Shown in pieces: positions 6,383 to 11,937 of a stretch of DNA of 11,937 bases; position 1 is the first letter of the stretch, and each line of letters opens with the position of its first letter. The stretch lies in NCBI GenBank assembly GCA_021826795.1, contig JAKAYM010000049.1, positions 1-11,937 of the forward strand, in the 5' to 3' direction. The notes below the pieces were generated by a model that was not told where the DNA came from, searched no databases, and was given only the letters and a program-made list of their open reading frames with translations. This stretch comes from Thermoplasmata archaeon (GTDB lineage Archaea; Thermoplasmatota; Thermoplasmata; Thermoplasmatales; Thermoplasmataceae). The translations under genes were made by a program, and so were the position numbers.

Positions 6383-7240
6383 ATGGTACATGTAATAAGC
6401 ACGATTAATTTAAAGGGTGGTGTGGGTAAAACCCAGACAACAATAGCCGTTTCTGAAATACTGGCTGCTAATTATGGTAAAAAAGTTCTGATCATTGATC
6501 TGGACCCACAGACAAATGCAACAGTTTCACTGATGGATGAATCTAAATGGCTAAATATGGATAAAAAGGGAAATACTATTTTCCAGCTTTTCAGTGACAA
6601 GGTCTACGGCACCGAGCTCTTTAATCTGGAAGCTTCAATCGTTAAAAACGTATCCAATGTGAATTCAGGCATTAAGAATTTAGATCTCCTACCATCCAGT
6701 TTAAGGCTCATAGACATACAGGATAAACTACCACTGGTATCCAATTCCGGGTATTTTGTAAAGACACCGATTACAGTTCTCAAAGAATCGTTGAGTAGAA
6801 TCATCGAAAATTATGATTATGTTATGATAGACTGCCCCCCGAATCTTGGATTAATCACACTATCCGGCATATATATTTCCGATTATTATTTAATCCCTAC
6901 AGTACCGGATATACTTTCTACCTATGGAATCCCGCAGATACTGGCGAGAATAGACGCTTTTAAAAAGGATGCTGGAATTGCAATAAAACCCCTTGGAATC
7001 ATTATATCTATGTACAGATCGAACAACAGGTTGCACGATTCAATAATAGAATCGCTAAAATACAGGGAAAGAAAAGGAGACTACCCCAGAATTCTCACAC
7101 CATACATACCATTAAGTGTAAGAGTTTCCGAGGCGGCTGAGTATCAAACCGAAGTAAGTACACTGGGACAGAAATACGGATATGATCTTACAGAGAAGTA
7201 TAATAATCTGGTGAAGGAGATCATGAAATATGTTGAGTAA
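6383..7240 (+). CDS. parA: ParA/Soj-family partition ATPase
   Basis: This is a Walker-type cytoskeletal ATPase of the ParA/MinD superfamily, whose ATP-dependent dimers bind DNA non-specifically and move or position chromosomes or plasmids. The deviant Walker A KGGVGKT is at 11-17 (signature lysine K11, P-loop lysine K16). The A' motif IDLDPQTNA follows with D39 and D41. Walker B is VMIDCPPNLG with D150. The length of 285 residues fits Soj-like ParA proteins without an N-terminal HTH, so ParA itself probably does not recognise a specific site. A second small gene overlaps its end by 11 nt and is the likely partner. The flanking genes are housekeeping and the codon use is similar, so a chromosomal role is more likely than a plasmid remnant. 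The start follows a TATA box at about -23 with no SD. Confidence 0.92.
   Translation: MVHVISTINLKGGVGKTQTTIAVSEILAANYGKKVLIIDLDPQTNATVSLMDESKWLNMDKKGNTIFQLFSDKVYGTELFNLEASIVKNVSNVNSGIKNLDLLPSSLRLIDIQDKLPLVSNSGYFVKTPITVLKESLSRIIENYDYVMIDCPPNLGLITLSGIYISDYYLIPTVPDILSTYGIPQILARIDAFKKDAGIAIKPLGIIISMYRSNNRLHDSIIESLKYRERKGDYPRILTPYIPLSVRVSEAAEYQTEVSTLGQKYGYDLTEKYNNLVKEIMKYVE
7216..7221 (+). promoter_or_regulatory. Shine-Dalgarno site of the parA partner gene
   Basis: GGAGAT lies within the end of parA, eight bases before the ATG at 7230. It supports that start despite the 11-nt overlap with parA and indicates translation from a shared mRNA. Confidence 0.65.
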
Positions 7241-7580
7241 ATCTAAATCTGAGGACCTTTCGGAAATCCTGAGGTACATAGCCGACCGTCTTGAAAGTAA
7301 TCCGGATCTAATCGATAAGATACATATAGATATAAAGCTCGACGAGAAAAAGAAACCGGAAAAGAGGATAAAAATAACGGAATACAGGAATGATGAGGAA
7401 CTTTATAGGACACTTAAAAGGAGAAACATTGCAACCTTAAAATCCTTTATAAGGGACAATAGGCTGGGAAGAGATAGCAGCATAACGAAGTTGAAAACCA
7501 AATCAGAGCTTCTAGATTACATTAGGAAAAGACTGGAAGATAGGAATCATAAGGGTGATTCATTTATAAATAAGAACTGA
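7230..7580 (+). CDS. Small charged ParA-partner protein, possible DNA-binding
   Basis: The 116-residue product is very rich in K, R, E and D, with no membrane segment. Three parts can be seen. Residues 8-35 look like an amphipathic helix (DLSEILRYIADRLESNPDL) suited to dimerisation. A basic linker follows (38-52). The C-terminal segment at 64-105 has the pattern of a SAP/HeH-type helix-extended-loop-helix fold: LKSFIRDNRLG, then a polar stretch, then KTKSELLDYIRKRL. SAP-type folds commonly bind DNA. It overlaps parA by 11 nt in the arrangement typical of ParA with its centromere-binding partner (ParB, ParG or SegB types), but it shows no ParB motif or ribbon-helix-helix that I can recognise. 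The role as centromere-binding or ParA-stimulating protein is inferred from position and fold resemblance only. Confidence 0.8.
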   Translation: MLSKSKSEDLSEILRYIADRLESNPDLIDKIHIDIKLDEKKKPEKRIKITEYRNDEELYRTLKRRNIATLKSFIRDNRLGRDSSITKLKTKSELLDYIRKRLEDRNHKGDSFINKN

Positions 7581-7589
7581 TAACTTGCT

Positions 7590-7603
7590 GTTTGTTTTTC
7601 TTA
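7590..7603 (+). terminator. T-rich terminator after the parA operon
   Basis: The run GTTTGTTTTTCTTA begins ten bases after the partner gene's stop. Archaeal RNA polymerase commonly terminates at such T-runs without needing a hairpin. It also makes the upstream TTG at 7585 an unlikely start for the next gene. Confidence 0.5.
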
Positions 7604-7623
7604 TATTAAAACAGAGAAATTTC

Positions 7624-7633
7624 TTTATAATAA
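7624..7633 (+). promoter_or_regulatory. TATA box of the UspA-like gene
   Basis: TTTATAATAA is centred about 31 nt before the ATG at 7660. A second AT-rich element, GTTATATTC (7642-7650), lies about 26 nt before the alternative ATG at 7672. Either pairing would allow a leaderless transcript. Confidence 0.45.
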
Positions 7634-7659
7634 TAGAAATTGTTATATTCTTTACTTGG

Positions 7660-8481
7660 ATGAATATACATATGTTTGAATCTTCACGATCATATTTTTT
7701 GAGAACAGAGCATATTATTGTACCCATGTTCAAGGGAACAAATTCTAGAAAGGCTCTAAAAATATCATATGATATATCAAAAAATGGAGGGTCTGAAATT
7801 ACTGCTATTACAATACGGGAAAAAAAGGAAAATGTTGGTGCATACAGCCGATTGAATCTTGTAGCTTCAGCCTATAATGAGGGGAAAAAGGCAGGTATAA
7901 AAGTTGTTCCAAAGATTCAGACATTTGAGGATATAAAAAAGGGAATAGTAATCGAAACCTCTGGGCATTATTACGATCTTTTATTCCTGTCCACAAGAAA
8001 AAGATCACTTCTTTCAAGTTCCATATTCGGGAATATAGGTGATTATATACTTAAGAATTCCACAATACCCAGTGCAATACTGAGCTCCAGTGACCCGGAT
8101 CGATCCTATAATAATATACTGATTCCTCTGGCTGAATCAATAAATACCAGAGCTGCTGTATTCTTTGCCATGTTGATAGCAAGAACCTATGGTTCTCATG
8201 TAACAATTTATGATTTGAGAAAATATGACAGGACACCAACACATGGCTTTAAAATGCTCATGAATAATCCTGGCATGCTCTCTGAAAATAAACTTAACAT
8301 TACCATAATAAAATCCGGTGAACATAGTGGTATCAAGGAGGAAATAGGCAGTTATATCAGAACGGAGAGTCCGGATTGTATCGTTGTAGGCACCAGAAAA
8401 TCCCAAAATTATAGGATGACATCAGATATTAAACTTCTCATCAAGGATCCTGATACAGATGCAATTCTTATCAAAAAATAG
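7660..8481 (+). CDS. Tandem UspA-like (universal stress protein) domain protein
   Basis: Two consecutive alpha/beta domains of the universal stress protein fold can be seen in this 273-residue protein. The first starts at HIIVPMFKG and ends around IPSAIL. The second starts at NNILIPLAES and ends at DAILIKK, with CIVVGTRK near its end. The usual ATP-binding signature G-x2-G-x9-G-S/T is degraded. Domain 1 has STRKRS then IFGNIG, retaining only the second part. Domain 2 has GTRK but no glycine later. It may therefore bind nucleotide weakly or not at all, and its role is unknown. The frame is open back to a TTG at 7585, but that 25-residue extension is Phe/Leu/Ile-rich and encoded by the terminator and promoter region, so it is rejected. 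The ATG at 7672 is an equally possible start. A single-gene unit with its own promoter. Confidence 0.8.
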   Translation: MNIHMFESSRSYFLRTEHIIVPMFKGTNSRKALKISYDISKNGGSEITAITIREKKENVGAYSRLNLVASAYNEGKKAGIKVVPKIQTFEDIKKGIVIETSGHYYDLLFLSTRKRSLLSSSIFGNIGDYILKNSTIPSAILSSSDPDRSYNNILIPLAESINTRAAVFFAMLIARTYGSHVTIYDLRKYDRTPTHGFKMLMNNPGMLSENKLNITIIKSGEHSGIKEEIGSYIRTESPDCIVVGTRKSQNYRMTSDIKLLIKDPDTDAILIKK

Positions 8482-8492
8482 CTGAACAAATA

Positions 8493-8500
8493 TTTTATAA
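8493..8500 (+). promoter_or_regulatory. TATA box of the aldolase gene
   Basis: TTTTATAA is centred about 23 nt before the ATG at 8520, in the 38-bp gap after the UspA-like gene. No SD precedes the ATG, so a leaderless transcript is likely. Confidence 0.55.
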
Positions 8501-8519
8501 TTGTTGGCAATCAATTAAA

Positions 8520-9176
8520 ATGAATTATGAAAATGAAAGGAATATTGTTTTAAATGCCTGCAGGGAAATGATTAAAGGAAATTTAACTGTGGGTTCCTGG
8601 GGCAATATCAGTATGAAATGCCATGATGGGAATATCGCAATTACACCCAGTGGCACAAATTATGAGAAAAGTAAAGCGGAAGACATGATAATAACTGACA
8701 TAAATGGCAATGTAATAGAAGGAAAGCTTGCTCCATCCAGCGAGAGATTGATGCATTATGCCATCTACAAAAAAAGGCCGGATGTCAATGCCATAGTACA
8801 CACACATTCTGTTTATTCATCGGTGCTGTCTGTAACAGATGATAAAATACCTCCTATAACTGAGGACACTGCAATGATTCTGGGAAACGGTGTTAATGTC
8901 TCCGAATATGCAATTACAGGTACACAGGAACTAGCAGATAAAGTAGTCAAAGGTCTTGATATAAACAATGCAACAATAATGAAAAATCACGGGGCTGTAA
9001 CCGTTGGTAATGATATGGAACGTGCGGTTATAGCAGCCCAGGTTCTGGAAAAATCTGCTCATATTTTCATTCTTGCTAAACTATATGGGAAGGTTAATGT
9101 ACTGCCCGAAAAAGATGTTAAAGAATTGAGAAATATGTCAGAAGGTTATCTTAATCAGTGGAAAAACTGGAAATAA
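8520..9176 (+). CDS. fucA: Class II aldolase (L-fuculose-1-phosphate aldolase type)
   Basis: This cytosolic zinc-dependent aldolase/epimerase family member has 218 residues, close to E. coli FucA. The zinc site is complete: H94 and H96 in AIVHTHSVYS, H157 in IMKNHGAV, plus the catalytic glutamate E75 in APSSERLMHY. The phosphate-binding segments GSWGNIS (25-31) and TPSGTNY (42-48) are also in place. The family cleaves L-fuculose-1-phosphate to DHAP and lactaldehyde, and related enzymes act on ribulose phosphates, so the true substrate cannot be read from sequence. Archaeal homologues have been linked to lactaldehyde supply for coenzyme F420 in methanogens, but no F420 gene lies nearby. No fucose or rhamnose pathway gene adjoins it either. 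The gene has its own promoter and ends facing elp3. Confidence 0.88.
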   Translation: MNYENERNIVLNACREMIKGNLTVGSWGNISMKCHDGNIAITPSGTNYEKSKAEDMIITDINGNVIEGKLAPSSERLMHYAIYKKRPDVNAIVHTHSVYSSVLSVTDDKIPPITEDTAMILGNGVNVSEYAITGTQELADKVVKGLDINNATIMKNHGAVTVGNDMERAVIAAQVLEKSAHIFILAKLYGKVNVLPEKDVKELRNMSEGYLNQWKNWK

Positions 9177-9192
9177 CCATGGTTGTCCATGG
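9177..9192 (+). repeat. Hairpin CCATGG-TTGT-CCATGG after the aldolase gene
   Basis: Two CCATGG copies (9177-9182 and 9187-9192), each itself palindromic, are separated by TTGT and form a 6-bp stem with a tetraloop. The stem starts on the base after the aldolase stop codon. No T-run follows, so it is not a simple terminator. It may protect or process the mRNA 3' end. The rest of the intergenic region to 9387 shows no gene I can support. Confidence 0.4.
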
Positions 9193-9387
9193 AAATTTAC
9201 CGATTCTTGATATTGATATTCTTGGAGAGAAAACTGTTTATAGTATCCCATCCATCATATTTTAAATAAGCGTAAGAAAATTAACGTTTCAGAGTTGTGC
9301 TCGTTTAAGATATATTGGCTAGCTCTGGAATTTCTGCCGTCCGGATTCAAGAATTATTCATATCGAGAAGTATTACCGGTGGAGGTG

Positions 9388-10935
9388 TTATATCAGTTCC
9401 TTTGCCATGTATGGCCCTAATCTTTCATATCCATACTTTCTGAAATAATTTCTTACGCCTATACCGCTTATAACAATAATTCTTTTTTTATCATATTCTT
9501 CCAGGGATATCCTCTCTGCTTCCTCAAGAAGCTTTTTACCAAAGCCATGGTGCTGCCAGTTTTCCGATGATTCCTCACCTATAGGTACTATATTTCCCAT
9601 CACCCTTATTTCCCTGATAACTGAGGATCCAAGAATTTCCTTCCTGTGTGCAAATTCTGATGGCATTCTCAGTCTCAGATACCCTATTATATCTTTTTTG
9701 GAATTTTCATAGGAAAGGAATATTTCATCGCCGTTCGCAGCCCTGTAGTTTCTCCTTATTAGTGAGTAGTCGCTATGGAATGAATCCTTTGTAATACCCA
9801 CTTCCCGGCTCCTGATTTCCATGGTTTTTATTCTTCTACTTCTCAGCTCATTATCAACAAGGTTATGCAAATCGCTTCTTTTAACCCCGGCATCTATAAA
9901 ATTCACAGGGATATCTCTCTGCATTCTCATAACTCTGACCCATGGTGGCATATTTTTCATGAAATATGTTGCCATCTGTACAACTTTTTGAGTATCATAC
10001 GGCATGTACTTTCCCGCTTTCCAGTACATATACAGTGCAGTATTTTTAACAACCAGTGTGGGATATATTTTCAGCATATCTGGTCGGAATCTATCATCAT
10101 TCATCGCCATATCAAAGCTTTTTATATCCTCTTTATAGGAAGAACCATACATACCTGGCATTAAATGGTAAAGTATTTTAAAACCTGCGTCTCTTGCCAT
10201 TTGTGTTGACCTGACAATCTCTTCAATTCCATGGCCCCTTCTGTTAAGACGCAATATTGCATCGTTTAGTACCTGTATACCCAGCTCAACCTTTGTTGTA
10301 CCATAGGAAAGGGCCCCATCTATTTCCCTCTCATTGAACCAGTCTGGCTTGGTTTCTATGGTCATCCCTATGCATCTTCTTGAAGAAGTTTCGTTTTCCA
10401 TTATGGATTCCTGCAGGCTATTTGACACGTTCTTATTCATCCCGTCGATGCATCCTTTAACAAAGGTTTCCTGATATGTCTGGCTTCTTGCGGTGAATGT
10501 TCCGCCCATGACAATAAGATCAACCTTGCTAGTGTCATGTCCTATTGTTTCCAGCTGTTTTAATCTATTGAATGTAATATTATAAGAATCATAATAGTTA
10601 TTTTTACCCCTGAGCGCCGATGGCTCGTAGCCTGTATACGATTGTGGGGAATTTGAATCAATACCACCAGGGCAGAATATACATTTCCCGTGAGGACATG
10701 CCTCTGGTGACGTCATTGCCGCTACCACAGCAACGCCTGAAACAGTCCTGGTAGGCTTTTTTCGCAGAAGCTGGACAAATTTTCTATTATCCCCATAATT
10801 CAGTATTTCAACATCACTGGGAACTACATCTAAATTAAATTTTTTAGATAATAATAACTTCTCTTTCTGAAGTTGTTCTTTGGTTTTGATATTACCGTTA
10901 ACTATTTCTGAGGTGATTTCCTCATAAAAATCCAT
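9388..10935 (-). CDS. elp3: Elp3 tRNA uridine(34) acetyltransferase (radical SAM + GNAT)
   Basis: Elp3 modifies the wobble uridine U34 of tRNAs to a carboxymethyl-type uridine, using a radical SAM domain and acetyl-CoA. In archaea it works without the other Elongator subunits, and none is seen here. The radical SAM cluster ligands are C80, C85 and C88 in ACPHGKCIFCPGG, the family's C-x4-C-x2-C spacing, followed by the typical QSYTGYEPSALRG (98-110). The catalytic core runs to about 340. A C-terminal GNAT domain (about 375-515) has the acetyl-CoA loop QHHGFGKKLL (461-470) and the terminal YFRKYGYERLGPYM stretch. At 515 residues it is complete. The gene lies 21 nt downstream of the membrane protein gene and also has its own TATA-like element. 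The ATG at 10935 has no SD. Confidence 0.95.
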   Translation of the reverse strand: MDFYEEITSEIVNGNIKTKEQLQKEKLLLSKKFNLDVVPSDVEILNYGDNRKFVQLLRKKPTRTVSGVAVVAAMTSPEACPHGKCIFCPGGIDSNSPQSYTGYEPSALRGKNNYYDSYNITFNRLKQLETIGHDTSKVDLIVMGGTFTARSQTYQETFVKGCIDGMNKNVSNSLQESIMENETSSRRCIGMTIETKPDWFNEREIDGALSYGTTKVELGIQVLNDAILRLNRRGHGIEEIVRSTQMARDAGFKILYHLMPGMYGSSYKEDIKSFDMAMNDDRFRPDMLKIYPTLVVKNTALYMYWKAGKYMPYDTQKVVQMATYFMKNMPPWVRVMRMQRDIPVNFIDAGVKRSDLHNLVDNELRSRRIKTMEIRSREVGITKDSFHSDYSLIRRNYRAANGDEIFLSYENSKKDIIGYLRLRMPSEFAHRKEILGSSVIREIRVMGNIVPIGEESSENWQHHGFGKKLLEEAERISLEEYDKKRIIVISGIGVRNYFRKYGYERLGPYMAKELI

Positions 10936-10949
10936 CTAAATCATTATTG

Positions 10950-10963
10950 TTTATAATTATAAA
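10950..10963 (-). promoter_or_regulatory. Palindromic TATA element upstream of elp3
   Basis: TTTATAATTATAAA is a perfect 14-bp palindrome centred about 21 nt before the elp3 ATG. It overlaps the TAA stop of the membrane protein gene. It suggests that elp3 can be transcribed on its own as well as by read-through. Confidence 0.5.
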
Positions 10964-11640
10964 TTCTTATTCATTCCGGTTTCATCATCATTTTTGTGTT
11001 CCTCCATATATTTCTTGCGACCAATTGCCCTGATAACGAAAGAAAAAATTATAACCGCTATTAAAATAACAAAATCATATAATGATGGTATACCGAGATA
11101 ATTGGATGCCAGGATTAATATTATTGCAATAAGAAATACAACATTGGAAAGTATAGCATATATTCGCGGCATCCTATACATATTTCTCCTCTGCCCAGCA
11201 GCCGTTCCCTGTTGACCTGGATTTCCATATGCAGTTCTTATATATGGAGATAGCACACTCATATACACAATTACTGGAATCTCATCATTCATAAAATCGT
11301 ATACGCCGGTAAGTGATCCTGATCCAAAAGTCAGTGTTCCTATTTTTGAATCATCAGATTTAATATCCATTTTCTTTGTATCCCCATCCTGGTATGGTCT
11401 ACTCAATGAGTAATTTCTTCCGTTGTAATTCATTGCAAGATTTCTTGAAATGGTTCCCATTTCCATGGAACCCTGGCTGATCTTATAACCGCCTGGGGCC
11501 TTATCAATATAAATACTCTGCAGTCCTGAAACATTTGAAATTTCTATGGATTTAGCACCGAGATTTGATGAATTTGCCTTAACCTCGTAAATTTCAGTAT
11601 CGTCTTGATATATTTTACCATCCCTGTATGTATATTCCAC
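10957..11640 (-). CDS. Hypothetical membrane protein with two C-terminal TM helices
   Basis: I do not recognise a family. The 227-residue product has no signal peptide. Residues 1-130 are soluble, rich in short polar/hydrophobic strands with repeated Gly, Ser and Tyr, suggesting a beta-sheet domain. A Gly/Gln-rich linker follows at 139-150. Two hydrophobic helices at about 160-179 and 187-205 form a hairpin, followed by a highly charged tail. With basic residues flanking both sides of the helix pair (RRNMYRMPR before, RAIGRKK after), both ends most likely lie in the cytoplasm. The start is GTG at 11640, since an in-frame stop lies nine bases upstream and the next in-frame ATG would remove 59 residues. 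A TATA box sits at about -25 and no SD is visible. elp3 follows 21 nt downstream, but a functional link is not evident. Confidence 0.75.
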   Translation of the reverse strand: MEYTYRDGKIYQDDTEIYEVKANSSNLGAKSIEISNVSGLQSIYIDKAPGGYKISQGSMEMGTISRNLAMNYNGRNYSLSRPYQDGDTKKMDIKSDDSKIGTLTFGSGSLTGVYDFMNDEIPVIVYMSVLSPYIRTAYGNPGQQGTAAGQRRNMYRMPRIYAILSNVVFLIAIILILASNYLGIPSLYDFVILIAVIIFSFVIRAIGRKKYMEEHKNDDETGMNKNL

Positions 11641-11660
11641 ATTTATCTATTGAAAATTAA

Positions 11661-11670
11661 TATATTATAC
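11661..11670 (-). promoter_or_regulatory. TATA box of the membrane protein gene
   Basis: Read on the minus strand, GTATAATATA is centred about 25 nt before the GTG start at 11640. It supports that unusual start codon and a leaderless transcript. Confidence 0.5.
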
Positions 11671-11787
11671 TTTCTACCATTATAAACTTCCTATCTAGAT
11701 TGCTGCAGCATATAAATTATGTCTAAAAACATGCGTCCGGGAAGATGAATGGATACTATAAACGCAATGATGAGATTAAAGAGATAT
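11671..11787. other. Intergenic region between the membrane protein gene and the transposase fragment
   Basis: No gene can be supported here. It contains the 8-bp palindrome GCTGCAGC (11702-11709) and a TATA-like element before an ATG at 11719 that opens only a 9-codon frame. A plus-strand ATG at 11745 opens 23 codons (MNGYYKRNDEIKE and on) that overlap the transposase fragment antisense. If the transposase belongs to an insertion sequence, one of its ends should lie in this stretch, but the other end is outside the window, so terminal inverted repeats cannot be identified. Confidence 0.4.
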
Positions 11788-11937
11788 TCAATAAGAGAAG
11801 TGAGTTGCACAATTAGTTTCCTCCCTTAGTTTACTGTACTCATTGTAGAAATAGACCTTTAACATCATTTCCTGTACAATATTCTCAAGCTTTACAGCCC
11901 TTATTATCTCACCGAACATTCTCTTTATTCCTGAGAA
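11788..11937 (-). CDS. C-terminal end of a probable DDE transposase (partial)
   Basis: The minus-strand frame is open from the window edge to a TGA at 11790-11788, giving 49 residues that begin FSGIKRMFGEIIRAVKLENI and continue with a VYFYNEYSKL segment. The pattern S-x-IKRMFGE-x-IRA, then ENIVQE, then K-x-YFYN resembles the last helix of the catalytic domain of IS4/IS5-like DDE transposases, where the final catalytic glutamate lies near KRxFGE. The identification rests on this motif memory and not on a search. The gene continues past the right edge, so its intactness and IS family cannot be judged. The last nine residues could be native or the result of a frameshift. Confidence 0.65.
   Translation of the reverse strand, partial: FSGIKRMFGEIIRAVKLENIVQEMMLKVYFYNEYSKLREETNCATHFSY

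Noticed and set aside
7585..7659. N-terminal extension of the UspA-like protein from a TTG, resembling a signal or membrane segment
   Set aside because: The hydrophobic residues are encoded by the T-run terminator and the TATA region. ATG codons at 7660 and 7672 have properly placed TATA elements and lead straight into the Usp domain.
9865..10164. Plus-strand open frame of 99 codons inside elp3
   Set aside because: It is antisense to the conserved radical SAM domain, and its His/Ile/Cys-rich composition is typical of a shadow frame.
11745..11816. Plus-strand 23-codon frame beginning at an ATG at 11745
   Set aside because: It is short, overlaps the transposase fragment antisense, and shows no SD or clear promoter.
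1..11937. tRNA, rRNA and CRISPR arrays
   Set aside because: No tRNA cloverleaf or conserved T-loop sequence, no rRNA-like stretch and no series of regularly spaced repeats was found in the non-coding regions.

Overview
The window looks like chromosomal DNA of a thermoacidophilic euryarchaeon, most likely of the order Thermoplasmatales (Ferroplasma/Acidiplasma type). The reasons are an archaeal gene set (Hel308 helicase, Trm5, TiaS, stand-alone Elp3, Fap7/AK6-type kinase), AT-rich sequence with many ATA/AGG/AGA codons, and first genes that lack a Shine-Dalgarno (SD) site but have a TATA box about 21-31 nt before the start codon (leaderless transcripts). The lineage is inferred from these traits, not from a search. 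No rRNA, tRNA or CRISPR array is visible.

Layout, left to right: (1) 1-210, non-coding DNA with two small inverted repeats, a 10-bp direct repeat and a promoter. (2) hel308 and trm5 (+), separated by one base. (3) 3203-3453, a 251-bp intergenic region rich in possible RNA structure, including a GC-rich bulged hairpin. (4) uppS, tiaS and an AK6/Fap7-like kinase (+), a tight operon with a 1-nt overlap and then a 1-nt gap. (5) A small unrecognised gene of 86 codons (+). (6) parA and a small charged partner gene (+), overlapping by 11 nt and led by a promoter carrying a perfect 12-bp palindrome. (7) A double-domain UspA-like gene and a class II aldolase gene (+), each with its own promoter. (8) On the minus strand, a two-TM membrane protein gene followed by elp3, converging on the aldolase. 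(9) At the right edge, the C-terminal end of a probable DDE transposase (-), cut by the window.

Most of the window is informational housekeeping. Three separate anticodon-loop modification enzymes fall within 9 kb: Trm5 for G37, TiaS for C34 of tRNA-Ile2, and Elp3 for U34. UppS makes the polyprenyl carrier for glycosylation, Hel308 acts at stalled forks, and the AK6/Fap7 family is linked to ribosome assembly.

The least understood part is parA plus its partner. The partner has a C-terminal segment resembling a SAP-type DNA-binding fold, and the palindrome lies between the TATA box and the start codon. Together they could be a compact chromosome-segregation cassette that differs from the SegAB pair of Sulfolobus. 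This is the best candidate here for an undescribed system, and it remains an inference.
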